Below, piece after piece: positions 1-6,217 of a DNA stretch of 9,003 bases. Position 1 is the stretch's first letter, and the number at the start of each line of letters is the position of its first letter. The notes under the pieces are model-generated. The model was not told where the DNA came from. It was given only the letters and a program-made list of their open reading frames with translations, and did not search any database. The stretch is from Thermoactinomycetaceae bacterium (GTDB lineage: Bacteria; Bacillota; Bacilli; Thermoactinomycetales; Thermoactinomycetaceae): the NCBI GenBank assembly GCA_025449475.1, contig JANWJM010000053.1:1-9003 (forward strand), written 5' to 3'. The translations under genes were made by a program, and so were the position numbers.

Positions 1-5
1 AACAC

Positions 6-31
6 AAAGAGTGGGTGGAAACCCACTCTTT
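6..31. terminator. Perfect 11-bp hairpin, probable terminator of a gene left of the window
   Basis: Positions 6-16 pair perfectly with 21-31 around a GGAA loop of the GNRA class. The stem is GC-rich in its upper part. The T-tract is short and broken on both strands (CTCTTTCTC on plus, CTCTTTGTGTT on minus), so direction cannot be fixed and termination may be weak. It lies upstream of the Asp23-family gene and probably isolates it from whatever lies to the left. Confidence 0.55.
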
Positions 32-118
32 CTCATGTATATCTGCGCAAAAGTAAGCAGGATTATTATATCATAATCTGTAAAGGATATGCAACGAGGC
101 ATTCATAACTATTCTGAA

Positions 119-144
119 GTTTTATCCGCCTCAAAGAAGGAAAT
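119..144 (+). promoter_or_regulatory. Possible sigma-B-type promoter of the Asp23-family gene
   Basis: GTTTTA at 119-124 and GGAAAT at 139-144 are separated by 14 nt. The remembered general-stress sigma-B consensus is GTTT-N13-17-GGGWAW, so the -10 has one mismatch at its third base. A start near 151-155 would give a leader of about 40 nt before the ATG. This fits the known sigma-B control of asp23 in Staphylococcus aureus, but a single near-match in a short intergenic region is weak evidence. No convincing sigma-A promoter was found in 32-191. Confidence 0.25.
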
Positions 145-191
145 AGCTGGTATAGAAAGGTGTTCCACAAGTCGAAAAAGGAGGGACAAAA

Positions 192-584
192 ATGCCTGAA
201 AAAAATGTGCGAAATGTAGGTTTGAAATTCTCGTCTGAAGTCATTGAAACCATCGCTGGAATTGCCGCAAGTGAAATCGACGGCATTATTGGGATGAGCG
301 GAGGAGTGGTCGAAGGGTTCGCCGAAAAGCTTGGACGGAAAAACCTTGCCAAAGGCGTATCTGTAGAGGTTGGAGAAGAAGAAGTCGCCGTTGATTTGCA
401 GGTCATTGTTGAATATGGACGAAACGTTCCCGAAATCTACCAGCGCGTCATCGAAGCGGTTGAAACAGCCATTCATCATATGACGGGTCTAAAAGTCGTT
501 GAGGTCAATATGTACGTAGAAGGTGTCGCTCTTCCATCAGGTTCAGAGCAAGAGCAAACCGAAGAATCAAGAGCCATCCGGTAA
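192..584 (+). CDS. Asp23/Gls24 family envelope stress response protein
   Basis: A 130-residue soluble protein with no signal peptide or membrane segment. It reads across its length as the Asp23/Gls24 (alkaline-shock, DUF322) fold: the VGLKFSSEVIETIAGIAASEIDGI start, a central GKKN-like segment (GRKNLAKGVSVEVGEEEVAVDL), the VEYGRNVPEIYQRVIEAVE helix and a final VVEVNMYVEGV strand. The C-terminal 20 residues are polar and probably disordered. In S. aureus Asp23 is an abundant membrane-associated protein anchored by AmaP and linked to cell-wall stress; B. subtilis relatives are YqhY and YloU. No AmaP-like partner is in the window. The ATG follows a strong ribosome site, AGGAGGG, about 6 nt upstream. 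The gene is convergent with rseP and shares its terminator. Family assignment is firm; the exact role here is inferred. Confidence 0.9.
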   Translation: MPEKNVRNVGLKFSSEVIETIAGIAASEIDGIIGMSGGVVEGFAEKLGRKNLAKGVSVEVGEEEVAVDLQVIVEYGRNVPEIYQRVIEAVETAIHHMTGLKVVEVNMYVEGVALPSGSEQEQTEESRAIR

Positions 585-601
585 CAGCAATCGTTGCAAG
601 G

Positions 602-640
602 AAAAAACGACCTCGCTTGATCCATCAGAGGTCGTTTTTT
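602..640. terminator. Bidirectional terminator between the Asp23-family gene and rseP
   Basis: CGACCTC at 608-614 pairs with GAGGTCG at 628-634. The stem is flanked by six A residues (602-607) and six T residues (635-640), so each strand shows a GC stem followed by a U-tract. It starts 17 nt after the plus-strand stop and 3 nt after the rseP stop, and therefore ends both convergent transcripts. It also marks the end of the frr-to-rseP operon. Confidence 0.92.
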
Positions 641-643
641 CCT

Positions 644-1903
644 TTACTGCCCAAAGAAGACTTTCATGATGTCGTTATAGGTAACGACTAACATTAATAA
701 CATCAAAAAAGCAAACCCCACGAAGTGGACAAGGCTCTCTTTATTCGGGTTGATTGGGCGTCCGCGGATTGCTTCAAGCCCAATAAAGATCAGTCGACTC
801 CCATCAAGTGCTGGGATGGGGAGCAGATTGACAATTCCTAAGTTTAAGCTGAGCAAAGCCATCCACTTGATCAAGGGCTCAATCCCCGCTTCCGCTACTT
901 TCCCGGTGGTATGTCCCATTTGCACAGGTCCACCTAAACTGTTGATGGAAAGTTGACCGGTCACTAATTTTTTGAAGCTATCCAGCATAATCATGGTCCA
1001 TTCACCCGTCTGAATAAATCCTTGCTGGATCGCAGTTAACAGTGTAGCTTTTTGATACACAAGATGTACACCAATCTGGTACGTTCCATTCTCCTGAATC
1101 GGTTTGATCGGTAAAGTGACTCTCTCTTCTCCACGCTTTACCGTAATGAGTAGTTCTTTATTTGGATCACTGACCAAATGGTAATAGTACCCATCTCGAG
1201 TATTCACACGTTTCCCATTGATTTCAACAATTTTATCTCCGACCTTCACTCCAGCACGATCAGCTGGTTTCCCGGCAATCACCTGATCGACGGTTAAATA
1301 TTGTACGCCTGTCATCATAACAAAAACAATAAACAAGACAATGGTTAATAAGATATTAAACAAAGGACCCGCAAAAATAGTCGCCGCTTTTTGACCAACG
1401 GTTTTGGAGCCAAATTGTCGATCGATGGGAGCAATTTGCATTTCTGTTTTGGGATCAAAGTGAATAATCGCCTTTGGATCAAATCGATATTTCGTCTCTT
1501 TTCCGGATGGGTCTTCGATCACAATAAACAAATTTTTTTCAAGATCGACGTCTACCACATGCCCTTTCAATTGATGATCGGTGGACAGCTTCGGTGGATA
1601 TAAGTAGAGATGTTTGATCAAACCCTGTTTGTTTCTAGTCACCACAACGTTTGTTCCGGTCTTAATATCAATTAGTTCAGGGTCTTCACCTGCCATGCGA
1701 ACATACCCACCAAGAGGCAAAATGCGTATGGAATACAATGTTTCGCCGACTCGTTTGGCAAACAACTTTGGTCCAAACCCAATGGCAAATTCCCGAACCA
1801 ATATGCCAGAACGCTTAGCAAATAAAAAGTGGCCCAACTCATGAATAAAGACTAATAGACCCAAAACTAGAATGAAAATAATGAGGGTGGTCATCCTCTT
1901 CAC
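644..1903 (-). CDS. rseP: RseP/RasP site-2 intramembrane zinc metalloprotease
   Basis: A polytopic membrane protease of family M50 that cleaves membrane segments of anti-sigma factors, signal peptides and division proteins; in B. subtilis RasP acts on RsiW and FtsL. From the GTG start (419 residues) the first membrane helix carries the zinc motif HELGH (21-25), with a second helix at about 183-200. A PDZ domain spans about 202-275 (AGKPADRAGVKVGDKIVEINGK). The second active-site segment NLLPIPALDG puts the metal-binding Asp at about 367, and a last helix lies near the C terminus. Length matches B. subtilis RasP closely. The start is uncertain: GTG at 1903 has AAAGG only 3 nt upstream, while ATG at 1894 (416 residues) lacks a well-spaced site. 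It begins 10 nt after the dxr stop, so the two are cotranscribed, and it is the last gene of the operon. Confidence 0.95.
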   Translation of the reverse strand: MKRMTTLIIFILVLGLLVFIHELGHFLFAKRSGILVREFAIGFGPKLFAKRVGETLYSIRILPLGGYVRMAGEDPELIDIKTGTNVVVTRNKQGLIKHLYLYPPKLSTDHQLKGHVVDVDLEKNLFIVIEDPSGKETKYRFDPKAIIHFDPKTEMQIAPIDRQFGSKTVGQKAATIFAGPLFNILLTIVLFIVFVMMTGVQYLTVDQVIAGKPADRAGVKVGDKIVEINGKRVNTRDGYYYHLVSDPNKELLITVKRGEERVTLPIKPIQENGTYQIGVHLVYQKATLLTAIQQGFIQTGEWTMIMLDSFKKLVTGQLSINSLGGPVQMGHTTGKVAEAGIEPLIKWMALLSLNLGIVNLLPIPALDGSRLIFIGLEAIRGRPINPNKESLVHFVGFAFLMLLMLVVTYNDIMKVFFGQ

Positions 1904-1913
1904 TTACCTTTCA

Positions 1914-3086
1914 TCATCGTATCTTTCCACTTCTCGATGCATTTGCCAGATTCATCACAAGCTCCCTCGCCCATTGATCCGCAAGTTCAATCTCCTCCAA
2001 AGAAGGTGCTTGAACAGCAACATGTTGATTCAAAGCTTCTTCCACACATTCCTCAATCTCCAAAAACTTGATTTGTCCATTTAGAAACAATGCAACCGCT
2101 TCCTCGTTTGCTGCATTTAATACCGTTGGATACGTCCCACCTTTTCGTCCCGCTTCATAAGCCAAATGCACACATGGATAACGTTCGACATCTACTACGC
2201 GAAAGTCGAGTCTCGACATTTCCGATAGATCAAGCTTCATCTCGTCCAATGTAAGCCTTTGCGGATACGAAAGCGCATACTGGATGGGGACGCGCATATC
2301 AGGAATTCCTAATTGTGCCATAATCGAACCATCACGATATTCAACCATTGAATGAATAATCTGTTGTGGGTGAATCACTACATCAATCTGTTCATAAGGA
2401 AACCCAAACAACCAATGAGCTTCGATGATCTCCAAGCCCTTATTCATCATTGTAGCAGAATCAATTGTAATTTTTGGTCCCATGGAGAAATTTGGATGGT
2501 TGAGTGCCGTTTCAACGGTGGCATCTTTTAATTGATCACGCGACCAGTCTCGAAATGAACCGCCCGAAGCTGTCAGAATTAAACGAGTTGCCTCTTTCTT
2601 ATTTTCTCCATTTAAACACTGAAATATTGCCGAGTGCTCACTATCAATCGGAACAATGGAAACCTGATTTTTTCTTGCTTCTTCCATCACCAGGTGTCCA
2701 GCTGTAACAAGCGTTTCTTTGTTCGCCAATCCGATTGTTTTTCCGGCACGAATCGCTGCTAATGTAGGGGGCAATCCTTTGCTACCAACAATCGCTGAAA
2801 CCACGTAGGTGACTTCTTCAAGCGTAGCAATCTCCTTTAATCCTTCTTCACCCGTAAGCACCGGAATCTGAGACGGGATTTCCTTTCTAACTTGCTCAGC
2901 GGCTTCTTCGGAAGCCATTGCTACAAACTTTGGTCGATGCTCCTTTACTTGTTTAATCATTTCACTCGCATTTGTACCCGCCCCGAGCGCCACAAGTTCA
3001 AATTTTTCAGGATGTTTTTTGATCACCTCGAGTGTGCTTTGACCGATGGAACCTGTTGACCCCAGAATGGTAATTTGCTCTGGCAT
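1914..3086 (-). CDS. dxr: 1-deoxy-D-xylulose 5-phosphate reductoisomerase
   Basis: Cytosolic enzyme that converts 1-deoxy-D-xylulose 5-phosphate to 2-C-methyl-D-erythritol 4-phosphate with NADPH, the committed step of the MEP isoprenoid pathway. The 390 residues show the NADPH loop GSTGSIG (9-15), ANKE (121-124), the metal ligands Asp148 and Glu150 in DSEHSA, SGGSF (174-178), the active-site flap HPNFSMG (197-203), and MNKGLE (214-219) with the third ligand Glu219. The C-terminal helical domain is present. The flap has Phe where most family members have Trp (E. coli Trp212). The ATG at 3086 is preceded by GGGGGAG at about 6 nt spacing, and cdsA ends 15 nt upstream. Its product feeds the precursor supply that UppS, two genes upstream, polymerises. 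Confidence 0.97.
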   Translation of the reverse strand: MPEQITILGSTGSIGQSTLEVIKKHPEKFELVALGAGTNASEMIKQVKEHRPKFVAMASEEAAEQVRKEIPSQIPVLTGEEGLKEIATLEEVTYVVSAIVGSKGLPPTLAAIRAGKTIGLANKETLVTAGHLVMEEARKNQVSIVPIDSEHSAIFQCLNGENKKEATRLILTASGGSFRDWSRDQLKDATVETALNHPNFSMGPKITIDSATMMNKGLEIIEAHWLFGFPYEQIDVVIHPQQIIHSMVEYRDGSIMAQLGIPDMRVPIQYALSYPQRLTLDEMKLDLSEMSRLDFRVVDVERYPCVHLAYEAGRKGGTYPTVLNAANEEAVALFLNGQIKFLEIEECVEEALNQHVAVQAPSLEEIELADQWARELVMNLANASRSGKIR

Positions 3087-3101
3087 AAGTAAGCTCCCCC
3101 T

Positions 3102-3902
3102 TTAAACAAGATACAGCAGATGAAGAATAATGAAAGAAAAGAGCAAACTATCGAATCGATCCAATATTCCTCCATGACCTGGAAGGATGCTTCCAGAATC
3201 TTTCACCCCAATCGTTCGTTTCCAGGAAGACTCAATTAGATCACCAATCTGTCCAACCAGTGAAATTAATAGCGCGAAACATACGATAGCGGTAAAAGAT
3301 CCCAACTCCGGCAAAAGAAAGGCAAAGATGATGCCAAGAAGCACACCCGAGCCAATCCCTGCAATCGATCCTTCGAACGTTTTATTTGGACTGATCGCAG
3401 GCCATAAACGAGTTTTTCCAAAATACTTTCCAATAAAGTATGCTCCTGAATCGTTGGCCCAAGTCACCAAGAGTATAAATAAAGTGATCATCAAACCATT
3501 TGTCTTCCAAATAGTCTGTAACATATACGAAAACCCATAACCTATGTATAGAGCTCCAACAAACAAGTATGACATTTGATGAATGTCAAATCGATTGCCA
3601 CTTACAAGGATCATGATAAAAAGGACGATCATCCCGATTAATAAGTTATTTGGTTCCTTCAATAAAAGGAGCGGAGGTATTATCTGTTGATGGGCTAGTC
3701 CATTGATCAGGATCGACCACATGAGCAATAAGCCCAATAAAATCTGAGGTTTCCTCCAGTGTAATCGTTGCATATGACTGTATTCAAAAAATGCGAGAGT
3801 CGCCAATAAGAAAAGAAAACCAGAGTAAACCCATCCCCCGATCAATAAAGCAATCAGAAATAATGAGGCTCCCAACACCCCCGTAATCACTCTACGTTTC
3901 AT
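3102..3902 (-). CDS. cdsA: Phosphatidate cytidylyltransferase (CDP-diacylglycerol synthase)
   Basis: Integral membrane enzyme that makes CDP-diacylglycerol and pyrophosphate from phosphatidic acid and CTP, the entry point to bacterial phospholipids. The 266 residues are strongly hydrophobic with about eight predicted membrane segments, the first at roughly 7-25. Family motifs are intact: NDSGAYFIGKYFGK (150-163), SPNKTFEGS (171-179) and the CdsA signature at 226-251, with S-x-x-K-R, K234-D235, PGHGG (241-245) and D248-R249-x-D251. The ATG follows AGGAG with 8 nt spacing. It sits 17 nt after uppS and 15 nt before dxr, so translation and transcription are tightly linked within an envelope-lipid gene cluster. 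Confidence 0.96.
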   Translation of the reverse strand: MKRRVITGVLGASLFLIALLIGGWVYSGFLFLLATLAFFEYSHMQRLHWRKPQILLGLLLMWSILINGLAHQQIIPPLLLLKEPNNLLIGMIVLFIMILVSGNRFDIHQMSYLFVGALYIGYGFSYMLQTIWKTNGLMITLFILLVTWANDSGAYFIGKYFGKTRLWPAISPNKTFEGSIAGIGSGVLLGIIFAFLLPELGSFTAIVCFALLISLVGQIGDLIESSWKRTIGVKDSGSILPGHGGILDRFDSLLFSFIILHLLYLV

Positions 3903-3919
3903 ACGATATGCTCCTGTCT

Positions 3920-4702
3920 CTATTTCACTGCCCCGTAACGCCGGGATCGGTTTTGAAACTCGTCAATAGCCTGGTATAGTAATCTCTTGGAAAAATCTGG
4001 CCATAGCACTTCCGTAAACCAGAGCTCACTATATGCAATTTGCCATAATAAAAAATTGCTGATGCGTATCTCGCCACTGGTACGGATCACTAAATCAGGG
4101 TCGGGCAAACCTCGAGTGAGCAGATATTGATGAAAAAACGATTCATCGAGTTGATCTTTTGTGATTTTTCCGGAGTGAACATCATCAATTAATTGATGAA
4201 TCGCACTCATAATCTCATCTCTAGCACCATAATTAATGGCAAAATTGACGATCAACCCTGAATTATTTTGGGTTCGCTCCACAAATTCATGGAGCGCAGA
4301 TCGGGTAGTGGGAGGGATGGCGCTGAGATCCCCCAGCATTTGTACCCGAACATTCCGATCGACCAATTCTTGCAAATCCGTTTTTAGGAACTGAATAGGT
4401 AACTTCATTAAATATTCGACTTCTTGTTTGGGACGTTTCCAATTCTCGGTTGAAAACGAATAAAGGGTTAACACCTTGATTCCCAATTCATCCGCTGCAC
4501 GAATTACTTCACGGACACGGATCATTCCTGCCGCATGTCCAGCTGTTCGCGGCAATCCTCGTTTTTTTGCCCACCTCCCATTTCCATCCATGATGATGGC
4601 AATATGTTGGGGAAGGGGTGCTTTCATGATCTTAGACATGATCTCTTCTGTACTTTTTGATGAGGATGCGGGATTCACAAATCGTTTAATCGAATCAAGC
4701 AT
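3920..4702 (-). CDS. uppS: Undecaprenyl diphosphate synthase (cis-prenyltransferase, isoprenyl transferase)
   Basis: Condenses isopentenyl diphosphate onto farnesyl diphosphate in cis to make the C55 carrier for peptidoglycan and wall polymers. Taking ATG 4702, the protein has 260 residues, as I recall for B. subtilis UppS. Conserved blocks are HIAIIMDGNGRWAKKR (33-48) with catalytic Asp39, RTAGHAAG (52-59), STENWKRP (84-91), NYGARDEI (157-164), and RTSGEIRISNFLLWQ (207-221) with the diphosphate-binding Arg207 and Arg213 and Ser215. The first 28 residues are variable. An in-frame ATG at 4708 lies only 1-2 nt after the ribosome site and is less likely. A 96-nt gap separates it from frr; cdsA follows 17 nt after its stop. 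Confidence 0.97.
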   Translation of the reverse strand: MLDSIKRFVNPASSSKSTEEIMSKIMKAPLPQHIAIIMDGNGRWAKKRGLPRTAGHAAGMIRVREVIRAADELGIKVLTLYSFSTENWKRPKQEVEYLMKLPIQFLKTDLQELVDRNVRVQMLGDLSAIPPTTRSALHEFVERTQNNSGLIVNFAINYGARDEIMSAIHQLIDDVHSGKITKDQLDESFFHQYLLTRGLPDPDLVIRTSGEIRISNFLLWQIAYSELWFTEVLWPDFSKRLLYQAIDEFQNRSRRYGAVK

Positions 4703-4709
4703 AACCATT

Positions 4710-4714
4710 CCTCC
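4710..4714 (-). promoter_or_regulatory. uppS ribosome binding site that decides the start
   Basis: On the minus strand GGAGG (4714-4710) lies 7 nt before ATG 4702 but overlaps the immediate upstream of ATG 4708, leaving it almost no spacing. The later ATG is therefore the better start, and it also gives the family's usual length. Confidence 0.7.
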
Positions 4715-4798
4715 ACAGATAATACCTCATTAAGATTCCGCGTTTTTCAAAGAAATGCCATGGATGATTGTATGGCTGATCGTTTCATTGTATGATCC

Positions 4799-5365
4799 TT
4801 ATATTTCCATCATTTCCTTCTCTTTTGCTAAGATGGTTTGATCTACCTCTTTGATATAACGATCAGTTAATTTTTGAATATCTTCCTGACCGCGACGCGA
4901 TACATCTTCAGGAATATCCCCCCTCTTTTCACTCTTTTTCAACTCGTCATTTGCATCACGACGAATATTTCGAATCGCGATCTTAGCCTCTTCTCCCATT
5001 TTTTTAGATATTTTGATCAATTCTGCACGTCGTTCTTCCGTCAGCGGAGGAATATTGATCCGAATCACTTTGCCATCGTTAACAGGATTAAAACCTAAGT
5101 CAGCTTTTACAATCGCTTTTTCTACATCGCTTAGAATCGATTTATCCCAAGGCTCCACGACCAGTGAGCGAGGATCAGGTGTTGAGATGTTGGCGACTTG
5201 GTTAATTGGCATCTCGCTTCCATAATAGCTTACTAAAACCTTATCTAAAACTGCAGGATTTGCTCTTCCCGCACGCAATGTCAGCAAATCTTTCTTTAAG
5301 ACCTGAACAGCTTTTGCCATCTTTTCCTCAGCTTGTTTTTTTATTTGTTCAATCATTTTATCCAT
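4799..5365 (-). CDS. frr: Ribosome recycling factor
   Basis: RRF splits post-termination ribosomes together with EF-G. With ATG 5365 it has 188 residues; the alternative ATG 5356 gives 185, equal to B. subtilis Frr with RAGRANP in register. Motifs are LRAGRANPAVLDKV, YYGSEMPINQ, ADLGFNPVNDGKVIRINIPPLTEERR, RNIRRDAND, and the C-terminal helix ending KEKEMMEI, giving domain I as a long three-helix bundle with the small domain II between. GGAG stands about 9 nt before ATG 5365 and AAAGG about 9 nt before ATG 5356, so either start is possible. Further upstream in-frame starts are ruled out by the terminator hairpin they would include. Its usual upstream partner pyrH is missing here; the preceding gene is tsf. 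Confidence 0.97.
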   Translation of the reverse strand: MDKMIEQIKKQAEEKMAKAVQVLKKDLLTLRAGRANPAVLDKVLVSYYGSEMPINQVANISTPDPRSLVVEPWDKSILSDVEKAIVKADLGFNPVNDGKVIRINIPPLTEERRAELIKISKKMGEEAKIAIRNIRRDANDELKKSEKRGDIPEDVSRRGQEDIQKLTDRYIKEVDQTILAKEKEMMEI

Positions 5366-5384
5366 CCTTTCGAACTCCCATGAT

Positions 5385-5411
5385 AAAAAAGGGACACGGA
5401 TATGTGTCCCT
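5385..5411 (-). terminator. Rho-independent terminator after tsf, just upstream of frr
   Basis: On the minus strand AGGGACAC (5411-5404) pairs with GTGTCCCT (5397-5390) around a 6-nt loop, followed by a T-run through 5385. This is a textbook intrinsic terminator for rpsB-tsf transcripts; the plus strand has no T-tract. It ends only 19 nt before the frr ATG, leaving no room for a promoter between, so frr must depend on read-through, regulation of the hairpin, or a promoter that overlaps it. Confidence 0.85.
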
Positions 5412-5412
5412 A

Positions 5413-5441
5413 AATTTAGCACAGTTTCGAGCTAGCCAAAA
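5413..5441 (-). promoter_or_regulatory. Possible promoter for frr, overlapping the tsf terminator
   Basis: On the minus strand an extended -10, TGC-TAAATT (hexamer 5418-5413), lies 17 nt after TTTTGG (5441-5436), a poor -35 match. Transcription would start near 5405, inside the first arm of the terminator stem, so such transcripts would lack part of the stem and could not terminate there. The geometry is attractive but the hexamers are weak. Confidence 0.25.
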
Positions 5442-5476
5442 AGCAGAGTCGATTAGGGCGCTATAGACAACAAGAA

Positions 5477-6142
5477 TTAGCCTTTTTTCACTTGAGACAT
5501 AACTTCTTCAACAAAATTATCTTCTCGCTTTTCGAGTCCCTCTCCCAATTCATACCGTACAAACCGACGAATTGTAATATTTTCGCCGATGCGCGCAATT
5601 TGTTCTTTCACGAGCTGATCGATGGTACGACCTTTATCTTCAGGAGTGTTTTTCACAAACTCTTGTTCCAAAAGGCAAACTCGTTCAAAATATTTTCTTA
5701 AACGTCCTTCGACTATCTTATCCACAATTTTTTCTGGCTTTCCTTCTTCTAAAGCCTGTTGACGGAGTATCGCTCTTTCTCGATTTACTTCTTCCTCAGG
5801 AACATCCTCACGACGTACATACTTCGGATTCATTGCAGCGATTTGCATCGCGATATCCCTTACAAAGTCTTGAAAGCTTTCATTCTTTGCGACAAAATCA
5901 GTTTCACAGTTTACCTCCACTAATACACCAATCCGTCCACCAGCATGTATGTATGACGACACAATTCCTTCTGCTGCAATGCGATCTGCTTTTTTCGCAG
6001 CAGAAGCAATCCCCTTTTCCCGAAGATATTCGATCGCTTTTTCGAGATCCCCACTGGTTTCTTCCAAAGCTCTTTTACAATCCATCATACCTGCGCCGGT
6101 TTTCTCACGCAATTCTTTCACTTGAGAAGCCTTAATAGCCAT
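5477..6142 (-). CDS. tsf: Translation elongation factor Ts, short form
   Basis: Guanine-nucleotide exchange factor that recycles EF-Tu from GDP to GTP. The 221 residues start with the UBA-like domain (ASQVKELREKTGAGMMDCKRALEETSGDLEKAIEYLREKG, 5-44) and continue with the core carrying TDFVAKN (81-87), whose Asp82 and Phe83 reach the Mg2+ site of EF-Tu. A C-terminal helical module follows (KEQIARIGENITIRRFVRYELGEG). B. subtilis EF-Ts has about 293 residues with a duplicated core; this is the compact class with one core subdomain, as in Thermus and some Bacillales. Nothing suggests truncation by mutation. The ATG follows AAGGAGG at 8-9 nt. It lies 75 nt after rpsB, behind an attenuator-like hairpin, and is closed by its own terminator. 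Confidence 0.97.
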   Translation of the reverse strand: MAIKASQVKELREKTGAGMMDCKRALEETSGDLEKAIEYLREKGIASAAKKADRIAAEGIVSSYIHAGGRIGVLVEVNCETDFVAKNESFQDFVRDIAMQIAAMNPKYVRREDVPEEEVNRERAILRQQALEEGKPEKIVDKIVEGRLRKYFERVCLLEQEFVKNTPEDKGRTIDQLVKEQIARIGENITIRRFVRYELGEGLEKREDNFVEEVMSQVKKG

Positions 6143-6167
6143 CTAAACATCCTCCTTCTTCAAATAT

Positions 6168-6206
6168 AAAAAGGGTGGTGAAAAACAATGAACCTGCTCC
6201 CACCCT
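6168..6206 (-). terminator. Attenuator-like hairpin between rpsB and tsf
   Basis: On the minus strand AGGGTGG (6206-6200) pairs with CCACCCT (6178-6172) around a 21-nt loop, followed by TTTTT (6172-6168). It resembles a weak intrinsic terminator that would lower tsf expression relative to rpsB, as known for rpsB-tsf in E. coli. AATGA (6210-6206) could instead pair with TCATT within the loop, a possible competing fold. Confidence 0.6.
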
Positions 6207-6217
6207 CATTATTTCTA

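Noticed and set aside
66..479. Minus-strand frame of 137 codons opposite the Asp23-family gene
   Set aside because: It overlaps a well-supported plus-strand gene with a strong ribosome site and reads as low-complexity Phe/Ser-rich antisense sequence.
3187..3540. Plus-strand frame of 117 codons opposite cdsA
   Set aside because: It is the antisense shadow of a clear cdsA, without ribosome site or recognisable protein features. The same holds for the other frames opposite hslU, codY, rpsB, tsf, frr, uppS, dxr and rseP.
4719..4750. Possible promoter TTGAAA / TATTAT upstream of uppS
   Set aside because: Both hexamers look good on the minus strand, but the spacer is 20 nt, beyond the usual 16-18, and no better-spaced -35 is present.
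5366..5422. In-frame upstream extension of frr to ATG 5422
   Set aside because: It would translate through the tsf terminator hairpin and adds residues foreign to RRF; the start at 5365 or 5356 gives the family length.
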